From NCBI RefSeq assembly GCF_030247195.1, contig NC_080672.1:64087771-64151770 (forward strand): DNA of 64,000 nucleotides, in the 5' to 3' direction. The position numbers and the translations under genes were made by a program. Position 1 is the stretch's first letter. Each line of letters begins with the position of its first letter. Under the pieces are notes generated by a model. It did no database searches. It was given only the letters and a program-made list of their open reading frames with translations, and was not told where the DNA came from. Below are positions 10,806 through 22,819 of the stretch, piece after piece. The DNA comes from Topomyia yanbarensis (taxonomy: Eukaryota > Arthropoda > Insecta > Diptera > Culicidae).

Positions 10806-11060
10806 ACCCGTTTTAATCCACCTACGGGTGCAATTGTGCCTTTCTCATTTATCCAAACTACGATTCCATGGCTGGTTATGTTTAATATAATGGTGGAACT
10901 GTCTTTTAGATATTCAGTGCGATTTACACATACGTACAATGAATCGACAGGTACGAACTTGAGTTGCTGTGTGTCGACGCTGAAACACTTGAAACCTGCG
11001 GCGAATCCAGGAGGAGGGTTCGGGAGTTTGGACCCCGCCAAAAAATTTCAACTTGTTAAG
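10806..11060 (+). repeat. Dispersed repeat family R2
   Basis: The segment beginning TTTTAATCCACCTA, with CAATTGTGCCTTTCTCATTT and ATGGCTGGT, recurs at 13374-13560. It is non-coding. Confidence 0.6.
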
Positions 11061-11557
11061 AAATTTTAAATTAGTCTCTCAACTAAAAATCATTTCAAAC
11101 CAAATTTTTCACTGGTTTTTCAGACCCACTAGGAAAGTTTATTCTAGAGGAATTAGAAAATTTTATTCGCGTGGTGGGGTACTTGCTGAAGGGCGGTTTG
11201 GGGAAGGGTGGTAAGTGATGTGGGGGGTGCCCCTCACCGTATCCCCCTAACTACGACCCTGTTAAAATACAGAAAACCTATGCAAGTCAAAATAAAAATT
11301 GGCCCTCCGGGATTAGGTTCACGATGTTCAGAGTGATTGCATAACCTTTCTATAGGAGAAAGGCAAAAATGTAAATTTGCTGTGTGTCCGCACTCTTAAA
11401 CCCATAACTCCGGAATCGGAACTCGGAATTGAATGAATGAATGATGAATGAAATTCAATAGAAGCCTATGGGAACGTTGTACCTTTCATTTGAGACTAAG
11501 TTTGATGAAATCGGTTCAGCTATCTCCGAGTAACCGATGTGCTTATTTTTGGTCACA

Positions 11558-11600
11558 TACATACATACATACATACACATACATACATACGCACACACAC
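11558..11600. repeat. Microsatellite (CATA)n with CA tract
   Basis: Tandem CATA units followed by CACA, inside family R. Equivalent tracts occur in the other copies. Confidence 0.85.
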
Positions 11601-11607
11601 AGACATT

Positions 11608-12912
11608 GGGGAACTCTCCAACTATGTAGACTAGGTCCACCGCCAGGGACCAGTTGAGTAGTACGTGACGTAGCACCGAGTTGGGTCGTCGGGGCGCCTG
11701 GGAACCGGACGTCAAGCTACACCGGAATCGCTGAACCGACCTCGACATCCTACCGGGTAGCTCGTGAGTAGACTAGATCCACCGCCGGGGATTAGACCGA
11801 GTAGACCGCGTCGCTGAACTAGCAGTGGGTCGCTGGTGAACCGGAAGTTACGCTCCACCCGGAATCGCCGGATAGACCTCAGCACCTATGGCCCGTTGAG
11901 TAGGCTAGATCCACCGCAGGGGACTAGATCGAGTAGATCAGGACGACGCGGAGAGCTAAATGGCTCACAAAAACGAACATCGGAATCAGGAGAAATCTAC
12001 CACTCGGTTGCAGGAGAATAGGCTAGATCCATTGTTGGGGACTAGACTGAGTAGTTCGCGAACAAGTGAGGGCGGGAGCTGAATGGCTCATCGGGAAAGT
12101 AGAGCGAAACGGAACGAGATGAATCAAAAGGGCTCAAGAAATTGTGGTGCTAAAACAAAAGATGAATCGGTATCGGGAGAGCCTCCTTCGCCGAGGAATT
12201 CTCCGTCGGCGTAAGCTAGATTCACCGCCGGGGACTAGACTGAGTAGACCGCGACAAAATACCACCAGTCGCAGGTCGTCGGGGCATCAGCGAACCGGAC
12301 GCCCTGCTCCACCGGAATCGCCGAACTGACCTCGACATCTGGTTGGTTGGCTCGGTTTCGGGAGAACTTCTCTCGCCGGGGAATTCTCCGTCGGAGTAGG
12401 CTAGGTCCATCGTCGGGGACTAGACCGAGTAGTTCGCGAACAAGTCTGGTGCTCAACGAGTAAACGGCGCTGAATGGTGCTAACTGGCACAAGGGAGCCG
12501 AAGGGCTCGGTGAATTAGACAGTCTGAAGTTTGCCGCCCATACTGTATTCGTAGGGGAGGAGCACTAAGTCTCGACTCACAGCCAGCTTTCCGACTGCCA
12601 TGCAAAATTTGCCAGTCTGTGTGAATGGTGGAGAATTGGTGGTGTGTCGAGGAGTGGGGCTGTAACCCTGCGAAAGAAACGACCTAGTAAGTAGTTGAAT
12701 TAGAGTGTGTGATATACACATAAAAACCCCTCCCCGAAGTAATGCCGTATGGTAGTGCCGGGGAGGAATCAGATTCTGGGCAAGAGCAGTGGTTTTTTAG
12801 CGGGTCGGGTGATGGCAGCCCAAACCCGTTCCCTGAGACATTGGGGTTTTGTACATTTTCCCTCAGGCCTAGGGTTTTCCTGAAAAGTTTTTTACTGCTC
12901 TCTAAAAAAAGA
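11608..12912 (+). mobile_element. Retroelement insertion with 5' tandem monomers and poly-A end
   Basis: It interrupts the CA tract of a family R repeat. The flanks ACACACACAGACATT (11593-11607) and ACACACACGGACATT (12912-12926) form a 15-bp target duplication with one mismatch. The 3' end is an A run (TCTAAAAAAAG). The first 800 bp is an array of GC-rich monomers. The rest contains GGGTCGGGTGATGGCAGCCC and a CCTCAGGCCTAGGG block but no reverse transcriptase or other coding region. The structure (variable TSD, 3' A run, 5' monomers) fits a non-LTR retroelement that kept its 5' region and 3' end and lost the interior, or a non-autonomous derivative. Confidence 0.65.
11625..12460 (+). repeat. 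GC-rich tandem monomers, about six units
   Basis: The core TAGATCCACCGCCGGGGACT followed by AGACCGAGTAG recurs at about 11630, 11770, 11905, 12025, 12220 and 12405. Between cores lie blocks with CCGGAATCGCCG and CGACATC. Unit length varies from about 120 to 195 bp. Open frames on either strand reflect the GC-rich repeat and are not taken as genes. Confidence 0.75.
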
Positions 12913-13373
12913 CACACACGGACATTTGCCGAATTCGACGAACTGAGTCGAATGGTATATAACCGCCCGCCCCCCCGCCCCGGGATTAGGTTGACGATGT
13001 TCAGAGTGATTGCATAACCTTTCTATAGGAGAAAGGCAAAAATGTGAATTTGCTGTGTGTCCACATTCTTAAACCTGTAACTCCGGAATCGGAACTCGGA
13101 ATTTAATGAAATTCAATAGCAGCCTATGGGAACGTAGTACCTTTCATTTGAGACTAAGTTTGACGAAATCGGTTCAGCCATCTGCGAGTAACCGATGTGT
13201 TTATTTTTGGTCACATACATACACAAACATATATACGCACACACACACATAGACATTTGCCGAATTCGACGAACTGAGTCGAATGGTATATGACAGACGG
13301 CCCCTGGGCCGGGATTAGGTTGACGATGTTCAGAGTGATTGCATAACCTTTCTATAGGAGAAGGGCAAAATTT

Positions 13374-14660
13374 GTTTTAATCCACCTAGTGGTTCAATTG
13401 TGCCTTTCTCATTTATCCAAACCATGATTTAATGGCTGGTCATGTTCAATATAATATTGTGGAAATGTCTATTTCATTCTTATTACACTTGATGAGCACG
13501 ACTGTCACGAACCTGATAAGCAACATGTCGATACTGACACACTTGAAACAAACAAAAATATAATATTTATATAGCTTAATCAGCGTGAGTTCAGTGTTGT
13601 CTTCATGTTACCTTCATGGTGGAGAAGGGACGGGATATAATTAGTAGGAGGGGAGGACGTGTCGGGAATCATCTAACTTATTTTAGTATACGGGGTGGAT
13701 GAAGGGGATGCATGTGGGAGGTTGGTCTGAGAGGATGGGGGGGTGAGACAGGGGAGGGTGAGTTGAGAGGTGGAGGGGTAGATGGAGGGTTCAACACCGA
13801 ACTTCATATTGTACCTTCCATTCGAGAATAGGTTAGCGAAATTTGGTTCAGTCGTCACCAAAGTGGCTTTAGATCTGAATTTGCCCGGAACCCCGGGACT
13901 TCCGGAATTATCGATAGTGGACAATACATTCCAATAATTTTTGATTCACTATCAGTAATCTAGGCATGCGAATCGAAGTAATTTGATGTTCATTTCAATA
14001 GATTTTAAACTTACTGAGGTATTACGATTGTACCGGTTTATATGAGAAATTCCTATCAGACCGCAATAACCAACCTGTAACTCCGGAACCAAAAGTCAGA
14101 ACTGAATGAAATTCAATAGCAGTCAATGGGAGTATTATATTTTTGATTTGAAATCAAGTTTGTAAACATCGGTTAAGGGTTTGCTGGAAAATAGGTGTGA
14201 CATTAGCCCGGGAACTTAGCGAGTTCCCAGGGGGCATCAAGATCCGTCATAGGTGACCAATGTGGACAAAACTACTTTAATTGGTCATTAATGATCAAGA
14301 CCCGTAAATCCACGTAATCTTGAACGTATTTGAATATGTATTACATCATTCGGACATCATAAGGTTACCAGTGCATATGGGAATTTGCTGTATGCCCACA
14401 CTCTTCAACCCGTAACTCCGGAACCGGAAGTCCGATCAACTAAAATATCAATAGCGTCTTATGGGACCGTTATACCGTTCATTTAAAACTGAGTTTGTGC
14501 AAATCGGTTCAGCCATCTGAGAAAATTGAGTGACATTATTTGACACACACACATACATACACACAGACATTTTGCGATCTCGACGAACACTCGAGCCTCC
14601 GGGCCTCGGTTGGAAAATCGATTTTTGGATTGATTGCATAGCCTTTCTTTATATGAGAAA
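13374..14660 (+). repeat. Family R2 copy followed by divergent family R copies
   Basis: 13374-13560 matches the R2 block at 10806. The segments at 13790-13870 and 14060-14660 are diverged family R pieces with the AACTCCGGAACC motif, a CATA/CA tract at 14540-14570 and a TTTATATGAGAAAGACAAAA tail. No gene is seen. Confidence 0.6.
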
Positions 14661-15141
14661 GACAAAAGATGCAAGATTGGCAGTCCCAAAAAGTCGATTA
14701 AAAATAAAATCGAGATAGCTTAAAATCTCGACGTTTCATGCATTTTAAAGATGTTTGGCATCAAAAATACGAATTCGATTTCTGAAATTTCATAGAGTCC
14801 CCCCTTTGAAAAAAAATCTCGAGTTTCGGCTTATATGGGAATTTCATATGTGACCGGACGGTTTAGTCTATATTTCCGGAACCATAAAAGCGATCCGTAC
14901 GAAATTTTATAGACATCTGGGATAATATGGCTATCATTTGGGACTAAGTTTGTGAAAATCGGCCCGACCATTTCCAGGAAACTGATGTAAGTTCGTTAAT
15001 TTTAAAAGATGGCCGCTTTTCCCGCGAACTTCCGAAACCGTCTGTGGTGGTCAATGTAGTCAACGGAAGTTCGGTTGGCCGCCAGTGACCTAGAACTGCA
15101 AATGTAAGTTGATTGAGAGACATTTTAGCGAAATGCTTACC
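14661..15141 (+). repeat. Highly divergent family R-like sequence
   Basis: It shares the order ATTTCCGGAACCATAAAAGC, then GGGACTAAGTTTGTGAAAAT, with other members but is otherwise diverged. No gene is seen. Confidence 0.45.
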
Positions 15142-15144
15142 TTA

Positions 15145-17730
15145 GCTGCCCTTTTATGCAATTGTGACGTTAGCGCCAATAGGAATATCTTTCAGGAAAC
15201 CAATTTTTGTGTTTTGTGATGTTTTCAGAAGCACGAATAATGTTTCAACTATCTGTTCTGTACAAAATGTGTACAATTCATCGTGGATAATAGCCAATTG
15301 CTTATATTTTCACTTTTTTGCAAAATCCTTGTAAATTTTAGCTAACGTCACTTCTGCAAAAAAATTTTGTTTTGCAAAAGTGACAATTCTGACGTACATA
15401 TACAAACCAATAGTTCTGAGTAAAACGATTCGTGTATTATCAACCGTTTCAATTGAACTATCTGAAAATGGTTATGAATTCCTTCAAGATTCCGAAGCTA
15501 TATCGTCGCTGTTGTGCTATCTTATGACAAGCGCCATTTAGCACATTTCGAGAAAAACGATTTTTAAAGTTTCAAACTTATAAATGATAGAAACACTTCA
15601 TAGAAGACAATTGATGCTTCTATCTATTCTGTATTAATCTCTCAAATATTACGAAGATCGGTTGACTATGTTGCGAGTTGTTACTGAAAATGTAAACAAA
15701 AGTCGCACTCACACGTGTCATAGGTGTGTATTGATGACAAAATTTGTATGGCGTGTCATAATCGTGCATGGAAAATTTTCCATAGAAAAAAATCATCAAT
15801 TCTTAACTTTTATTCATATCTTTGGCTTCATTTGGTCTATGAACAATCGGTAAGATGCATTTTGAAGGAAATGAGTCAGGGAATCTAGAAAAAATAGTTA
15901 TTTAAGGTTACAGTGTTGCCAAATATGCTATATTTTCAGTTGTAAAGTTAAACTGCATCTTTTTCACAAATCGTGTGTTTTGGTTTTGAAAATGATTATG
16001 CCATTCTGTTTCTCAGACAGTTTTACATAGAAAAACATCCTATACATCAAGATAGCTTGCGCCAAACCCCAATTACAGTCATTTTAAACAAAAATCATAG
16101 AATTTCTCAGTACATTTCTCACTATATCTTAGTACCCAAGCAGAATGTCAAAATTCTGAAAACGCCACTTTGTAGAGATTTTTCAGAGAAGTAATGTTGC
16201 ATATCTAACTCAGTTTACCCCAAAATGGCGTTTGTCATAAGATAGCACAACAGCGACGATATGTGGTGGTCTGGTCAGATGGTCGGATTTGGATCTATAC
16301 GGATGTTCCGTGGGTTATGTCCGAGGACCATTCAGTACATTTTCATCAATTTTCCGAAGTTTAGCTGCAAGTCAGGCATTATGTGTCGTATATTTTATCC
16401 TACATTTGAACACTATGGCACTATGACACTGTGGCCTTTTTCAAGCAACGTAGAAGCAGTTTTGGGCTGGAAGACCTAGTGAATACGGAATGCGCTACCC
16501 ATGTTTGTGAAACATTTATACTTGAAGATACCAGCCATGCGGTACATTAACGATGATCTATAAGCAATGCAAACATGTAAAGTCATCCAGACACACGGGG
16601 AAACTTTATAATCAATTCGGTGATTCCGGATTCCTTTTCAACGGACGAAATTTTAAGTGAATATTCCTGTCACGCGGCGCATCAAGGTACACCAGCTCGG
16701 TTTTCTACGAATAATGCTATCACATGTAAAGTCACCCGGGATGAAACATTTTTGTTAAACATTTCTTTCATGCGACATATCAAATAATATCAACCCTATA
16801 ATGTGTGGACAATGCAAATTCAATGTCAAATATGTGTCGAATAACAGGTGTATTCAGGTACAAACGTTTTAAAGGTATGGGTTACTCATTATGAATCCAC
16901 AACGTCTCTCAAATGGTTTCAAAATTAACTTAGAGCCTTTATGTATATAATTTTTAAATGTTCATGTTATATTACTACCAGTATGTATAATATGAAATAT
17001 ACTTTGAAAAATTAATGAAACTGGCTTAAAATTGCCTCGGACATTACATGACCCCATGAAATTTTCATATAAATTTAGAGCCGGATACAGTTCAACTCAC
17101 GGTTTATGAAACTTGAATAAATTCCAGATCATTTGCAGGTGTTTTTGTTGGAATTGGTTTTGAAATTAATTGGTTGGGTACCAATTATGCACCAAATGAT
17201 GAGATATAGAACAACAGCGCGCTGTTTTGAACAAAAGTTTTCACCAAGATACGTTCGTATATTATTGTGGTATCAAAAATCCACGTTGAAAATGGGCTAA
17301 GCACGCCGCTTTAAAGAAGCATTCTAACTTGCACAGGAGACTTCTTTATAAAAAAAAAATGGTTCCAAAAAAATTTATCGTACTAAAAAGCTAATTTGAA
17401 CACCACCCTAGCCTAATTATAATACCACCCTAGCCATTTACATCATACAATGGCGCTTATCTAGCTCCCAGATTCCTTATGATACAACAGCTTAAGAATA
17501 AATTGCTTTAACTTGTTAAATTCACATTCAATACTATATTGCACCGTCACTTTGGTAAAAAATGGCGTCTGCGTCACTTTGTTTTTCTAGTTTTAAAAGG
17601 TCATTTTGCATAATTTTTTAAAGACAATTACACTGAAAGACGTGGATTTTTGTGGAGAACTCAAAAATATGAAAAAAAAATGAAATTTGACCAAAGATGC
17701 GCTTACGTCACTTTTGCATATAAGGGCAGT
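15145..17730. mobile_element. Harbinger-like element, 2.6 kb, TTA TSD, no transposase seen
   Basis: The left end GCTGCCCTTTTATGCAATTG and the inverse of the right end, ACTGCCCTTATATGCAAAAG, continue into matching GTGACGT(T/A)AGCGC. TTA flanks both ends (15142-15144, 17731-17733). The interior is non-coding and holds the nested element at 15503-16259. A 30-bp TIR with a TTA target suggests PIF/Harbinger, but there is no transposase to confirm it. Confidence 0.6.
15503..16259. mobile_element. Nested TIR element, 757 bp
   Basis: The left end TCGTCGCTGTTGTGCTATCT, continuing TATGACAAGCGCCATT, is mirrored at the right end with one mismatch. The flanks are ATAT on both sides, so the target is TA or ATAT and cannot be resolved. 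No coding capacity. Confidence 0.75.
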
Positions 17731-17739
17731 TTATTGCTT

Positions 17740-18390
17740 TCATCGCAGTATAGCTTTGAATCGGAATTTGCTTTGTGACCTCACGCCACAACACATAACT
17801 CTGGAACCAGAAGTCGGATTGAGATGAAAATTAATAACCATTTACGGGGATACAGCACCTTTCATTTGAGACTAAAAATCGGCGAAGCCATCTTTGAGAA
17901 ACCGATGTGACTGCTATTCTGAATTTGGATACTTCCGCCGGGCTTTCCGGAACCGATGATGGTGACCAATGTGGCCAAAAAGACTTTGAATGGCTGTTAG
18001 TGACCTAGTACTACAAACCCAAGCAGATGTGGTCATATTTTGGAAAAATTTTCACCTTTATACATTCATTGCAGAAATTGTTAAAATCGACATTTTCTGT
18101 GTGATCGTACTCATCACCCTGTAATTCCGGAACCGGAAGTCGGATCCATTAGAAATTCAATAGCAGCCTATGGAAACGTTGCACCTTTCATTCGAGACTA
18201 AATCGGTTCAGCCATCTCTGAGAAAAGTGAGTGAGATTGTCTTCGCGTACACACACATATACACACACAGATATTTGCCGAACTCGACGAACTGAATCGA
18301 ATGGTATATGTCACTCGGCCCTCCGGGCCTCCGTTGAAAGTCGGTTTTCAAAGCAATTACAATAGCTTAGAAAGGTAAAAATGTACAATG
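17740..18390 (+). repeat. Dispersed repeat family R copies
   Basis: Two successive bodies with AACTCTGGAACCAGAAGTC and TAATTCCGGAACCGGAAGTC, a CA/TA tract at 18248-18270, GATATTTGCCGAACTCGACG and a CGGGCCTCCGTTGAAAG tail. Non-coding. Confidence 0.65.
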
Positions 18391-18731
18391 TAGTTTCATA
18401 TTAGATTTTAAATGTAGTTAGTGTAAAAACACTGGATTTTAATCATTTTTTCTTTTTGAGAATGTTTTGATATTCAAGTTGCAAGGCAAACAATATTTTT
18501 CTTTCCATCTAAAACCATTTTCTCGTTTTTTCGCATTATTGATTTCATTTTTTCTTCCTATATTAATAGGATGAAGCAGTTTAAAAGATATTTTTAAGTT
18601 GTCAGTTTTATAATCAGAGCCTTTAGTTGGTCATGATATAAAATTCGAAAACTACCATAGCAAGCTCCATATTCTGTTTAATTTAATCGAAGTGCTCTAT
18701 TACATTGTATGTTTCTAGTATTGAAGGCGTG
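18391..18731. other. Probable 3' flank of the minus-strand terminal exon
   Basis: AT-rich sequence directly downstream of the stop codon on the minus strand. No clean AATAAA was seen close to the stop. No other feature. Confidence 0.3.
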
Positions 18732-18872
18732 TTAATCGTTCCATTCATCATTTAAACCACCCTCACATTGGTGCACTACCTCCATACGTGGCATTGATTT
18801 ACCATCAGCTGTCTTAGTAAACCGCAACCCCGGGTACGCTAATAACGTTCGGTACTCAACAACATCATATAC
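18732..18872 (-). CDS. Terminal coding exon of an unidentified gene
   Basis: On the minus strand the acceptor ATTATAG at 18873 is followed by 46 open codons and a TAA at 18734-18732. The peptide starts VYDVVEYRTLLAYPGLRFTK and ends CEGGLNDEWND. A stop (the TAG of the acceptor) lies in frame immediately upstream, so the frame can only be used after splicing. Codon use looks like coding sequence and contrasts with the AT-rich surroundings. I do not recognise the family and could not identify the upstream exon. It is a candidate last exon of a real gene, distinct from the SNX8-like gene on the same strand. An open frame by chance beside an AG remains possible. Confidence 0.45.
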   Translation of the reverse strand, partial: VYDVVEYRTLLAYPGLRFTKTADGKSMPRMEVVHQCEGGLNDEWND

Positions 18873-19574
18873 CTATAATATAATTATTTTCTAAATTAAC
18901 TCGCCAATTTATTTTCCCGAGTCTGACAGTATCGCATTGAAAAGCTCGTCCAATGCCATAATTCATTATCTAGTCGCACGTGGATGCAGAGTGAAGAGGT
19001 AGCAACATTCAAGTTTCAAACCTTCGAAGCAAGTTGTAATCTTTTGAATACTATCCGTAGGGGAGATGTGCGTAAGTCAGATAGCTAAAGCTGAAAATGC
19101 AATTTTTGATTATTGTTAAATTTAATAAAAAATAGGACTGAGTGTTATAGATATTTATGCATCTTAATAGAGAGGAATCTTCAGTTGAGTTGAATAATCA
19201 AATGGAACCAGAACAAGTTAAACTCCAGACTTTATGGGGCGTTCAACATTAATTACTATTAATTTACATGAAAACATAAAAATACCATGAGAAAACAAAC
19301 TGTCGCCTTTTCATTAAGCAATTTAATCGTTGAATAGACTCCCATTTACTTGCATTTAACAAGCAAACGCTAGAGTAATGAGAAACAAATTTCAAGTCAA
19401 GGCCTTTTTCCGAGGACTCTCTCACTGAGCTGGTGCAACTGGTACAGGGCTTGGCTACCAAAATGTTCAAACATAGGGATTTGAGCATATATAAATTTGG
19501 ATATTGAATGTAAGCAATTGAAAAACGTTGACAGCAAATAAACAACACTAAATATTAGCTATGGAACTTGCATT

Positions 19575-19787
19575 TCGATTTCATCTCATCAGAATCCGAC
19601 ACTAACCTAGTGACAGGACTAAGCTAGTGCGGGATTGACGCTAACTCCAAAAACGGAGAGCAAATCCCTAGTCAAGCGTAACATCACGCAAGAAAAGGAG
19701 TCCATTTTAAGCTGATGAGAAACAATTGAAATCGAAACATTGGGTTTGGCTTAGTGCTAGTATCGGTTTCTGATGACACGAAATCGA
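19575..19787. repeat. 213-bp inverted-repeat element
   Basis: TTCGATTTCATCTCATCAGA at the left is mirrored by TCTGATGACACGAAATCGA at the right, with a further inverse pair around CTAGTG...CACTAG. It is MITE-like. No clear target duplication. Confidence 0.6.
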
Positions 19788-19789
19788 GA

Positions 19790-21625
19790 AAGCAGGAGCA
19801 GAATAATCACAGGTTTTGTGCGTGAAGGAACGTTCCCGTTCACCAAATACTTTAATAATCCGGACAAAAAAATCAAGGAAACTTATTGCTCGGAAACATT
19901 GTCAAGCAAAACCACAATATAAAAACTCCCATTTCATCGATGTTCAAATTTGGTGGCTCGGAATGCAAGTTTCAGTCTGACTCGTTTCGACATTCACATT
20001 TATTGAGTCTGTTACTGCATCTCTGGTGTGAACAATTTAGGCCTACTTCCCCTACGAGCATACAAAGTTGCTTCTATCTATTGCTATCGCTGGATATTGA
20101 AGCGTTTTACGCATGAACCTCCGGATACCACAGCCAGGTGACTTTACAAGGCTTGTTTTTGTTATGCCGAACCACCAGCTACCGACAGATTGTTTTGCTC
20201 GTATAACGGCAGCTAATTGAAGCAATATCGGTGAAACAGGTATCTTCGTACAACGGTTGGTCACGCAAAAAGGTTACCTTGGCAACTAGAATGCTGCCGA
20301 CAGAAATGAAAAGTGCAATATAAACAAGTACAGACAGACCATTAATATTATTGAATAAAGTAAGCGTAAGCGCAATGTTTTAAATGTCATCCAAAATTAT
20401 CTAAGCCTTGTTGCATGTTCATTAAATCAAATCAAATGAGAGAGCCTTGTATAGATCTAATTTATTCCTAATACTATAAAGTATTCAAATTATCGTTTAC
20501 GAAAAAAATTATAGAAAGAACTGCAAAGTTCCATTCAAATTTGAAGGGGATTGTAAACAAACTGTAACAAAAACAGATTTTGACTAACCTAAGATAAAGC
20601 CCATTGACAAAATACATTTTGTGAAAACATCCGGTCCATTTGTCATTGGCCATGTACGGATCAAAACAGTAAACACAAGAGAAAGCTTTTCTCCTTTGTT
20701 TCCTATTAGCAAACCCATCATAGTAAATTTTGACAGTTGTGACTCTTAAGATACTCCCGCGATGTGCAAGATTTTTGTATAAAAACATGCACGTCTCAAT
20801 TTTCGAGTGAACACTGCGTGACTCACACGCTCTTTGACACTTGGAAAGAGTCGCGTGCGCGTTTGAAAGTTTGTCAGTTACAGACAAAGTAGCCGCCTTC
20901 GCTCGCTGCTGCAATGTTTGAAGTGGCTAGCTTAGGAACTAATTATTAACCTGGCGAGTGATTGTGAAAGACTGGTTGGAATCGAAGCTACCAGCGGAAA
21001 CCAGTAAATGGCGGTTTAAACCAGCACCCCTGGTAAGGGTGCCGACGCGCGCTCATTAGATTACCTGAAAGATGTTCTTCAGCAATTGCAACCGGTTGCC
21101 CAAATGTAGAATGTGGTAATGAGCGTCAAGTTTTACCTATTAGGATCAGCTGTGTCACTAAGCGATTCGTACTGTATACAAAACTGGCAGATCGAATTGA
21201 ATGCTTTCGGAATATTTTAGCAGCTGGTGTTTGACCAATAAGGTATTGTTAAGATAATTCAGCACGCCATTAACACATTTCTTCTTAAGACGTTAATAGT
21301 GCTAACCCACGGAATGTCTAGGTAGTGCGACAAAGTGTAAGATTGTCTGAAGGGGTCAAAAATTTGCAATACCTGAACACTTTTCAGCGTTAGGTTAGTT
21401 TATTGTAAATCCTATTTTATGTAATTGGTTCTGTAATGATTGAGACACACATTGGTTCATATTTAAATCGAATATACCAAAATAAAATCTTTCACGTTAC
21501 TTCAACAATTATTATTCTATTTGTCCTATGCAGTATAGAATTCCGAGGCTAGTTGGCGGTTGGGGCAAGTTGTCAGAGTACTTTTTTCACTGCTTCTTTT
21601 AAACATATAGCGCTGTCTCTTGTGC
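19790..21625. other. Intergenic or intronic, no supported gene
   Basis: A 146-codon open frame on the minus strand (20914-20474) begins MQQRAKAATLSVTDKLSNAH and has no motif I recognise. Its composition shifts midway and I do not call it a gene. A minus-strand piece at about 20110-20215 loosely resembles the N-terminal tail of histone H3 at the nucleotide level but is too diverged to call. Confidence 0.35.
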
Positions 21626-21633
21626 ACCTCTAG

Positions 21634-22810
21634 TAGGGCATTGCAATTTTTTTTGAATCTTTAACGCCCCCCCCCCCCCTCTCATATTGTGACAAATATC
21701 AAGGTCTGCTCAGATTCCCAATTTCACGTCATTTGAACAATTCTAGACTGAAATTTTTGAAATTGGTATTATGGGAAAATATGTAGGAAAAATATATTAA
21801 ATGCTGTAACTTTTTAACTAGCAATTGGAAAATTACAATGTATACCTCTATTTAAAGGAAATAACCTTAGTATTTGAATGGAGATACTTTCGTTTCTAGA
21901 AAAATACGGTAAAGTGGGGTATTGGGTCATTTTGGCCACAAAATCTCCTATTTTTAATAATTTTTCTGCTCCGTGATGCAAATTATGCATATTTTGCAGC
22001 TTTTCGTTACCGGTAAAATTCAGAAACATCAAATTATATGACATATAGTCTCGATTTCGCATTTGTATCATAAAATCGCACATATTAACTCCATTTAACA
22101 CCACAATTCTTATTAAATTTACTACTATTAGTGTAAATTACGCTTGGAAATCACATGAGAAAAATAGGGAAAGTAGAGGTATTGAGACATTTAATAAAAA
22201 AAGTGATTTGTAGAGTTAATGTCAAAAAATTTGATGTTTCTGAATTTCACCGGTAACGAATCTATTTTTGCTGTTTTCCTAAGAATTTTCCACGTTCAAC
22301 AAGGTACATTTCGTGAGAATTGGTTTAAGAATCATACAGATATATGCACGAGAAAATGATAAAATTTAACATGAATGGCAAAAGGCCCTATAACCCCAAT
22401 TTCTTGTTTTCGGACAAAGGTGAAAAAGGTTCCGTTCGATTTCTGACATTTTTTCACATCAGAAAAACTGAAAAATAAGTATGATTTGCATCACGGAGCA
22501 GAAAAATTATTAAAAATAGGGGATTTTGGGGCTAAAATGACCCAGTACCCCACTTTTCCGTATTTTTTAGAAATAGGAATTCTCCATTCAAATACTAAGG
22601 TTATTTCCTTTAAAAGAGGTATAAATTGTAATTTTCTAATTGCTACTTCAAAAGTTATCGCATTTAATATATTTTTCCTCCATATTTTCCCATAGCACCA
22701 ATTTCAAAAATTTCAAGCGAAGTGGGCGGGAGTCTAGAATTGTCCAAATGATGTGAAATTTGGCATCTGAGCATACTTTGATATTAAAAAAAAATTTTTG
22801 CAGTGCCCTA
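21634..22810. mobile_element. hAT foldback element, 1.18 kb, perfect 8-bp TSD
   Basis: Termini TAGGGCATTGCA and TGCAGTGCCCTA are flanked by ACCTCTAG at 21626-21633 and 22811-22818. Arms of roughly 400 bp are inverse copies (for example GCTCCGTGATGCAAAT and ATTTGCATCACGGAGC). A poly-C run of about 14 bases lies near the left end. Mirror open frames occur in the arms and none is called a gene. Confidence 0.88.
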
Positions 22811-22819
22811 ACCTCTAGT

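Larger units (their letters stand above)
11331..13330 (+). repeat. Dispersed repeat family R, two copies, the first split by a retroelement
   Basis: Each unit opens with GATTGCATAACCTTTCTATA and GGAGAAAGGCAAAA, passes through AACTCCGGAATCGGAACTCG and CCTTTCATTTGAGACTAAG, and ends with a (CA)/(CATA) tract followed by GACATTTGCCGAATTCGACG and a CCGGGATTAGGTTGACG tail. The first copy is broken in its CA tract by the insertion at 11608-12912. The second runs uninterrupted at about 13007-13330. Confidence 0.75.

Noticed and set aside
11455..12492. Several GC-rich open frames on both strands
   Set aside because: They are produced by the tandem monomers. The same repeat opens several frames, and no protein family fits.
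20100..20264. Possible histone H3 N-terminal pseudogene
   Set aside because: Only scattered nucleotide similarity to the H3 tail (KQ...GG...K). Alignment needs many gaps, so it was not called.
20474..20914. 146-codon minus-strand open frame starting MQQRAKAATLSV
   Set aside because: No recognisable domain, composition changes along it, and joining its possible donor to the exon at 18872 gives the wrong phase.
21060..21130. Minus-strand STFGQPVAIAEEHLS before GTAATC, looking like an exon
   Set aside because: An in-frame stop lies just upstream with no acceptor between.
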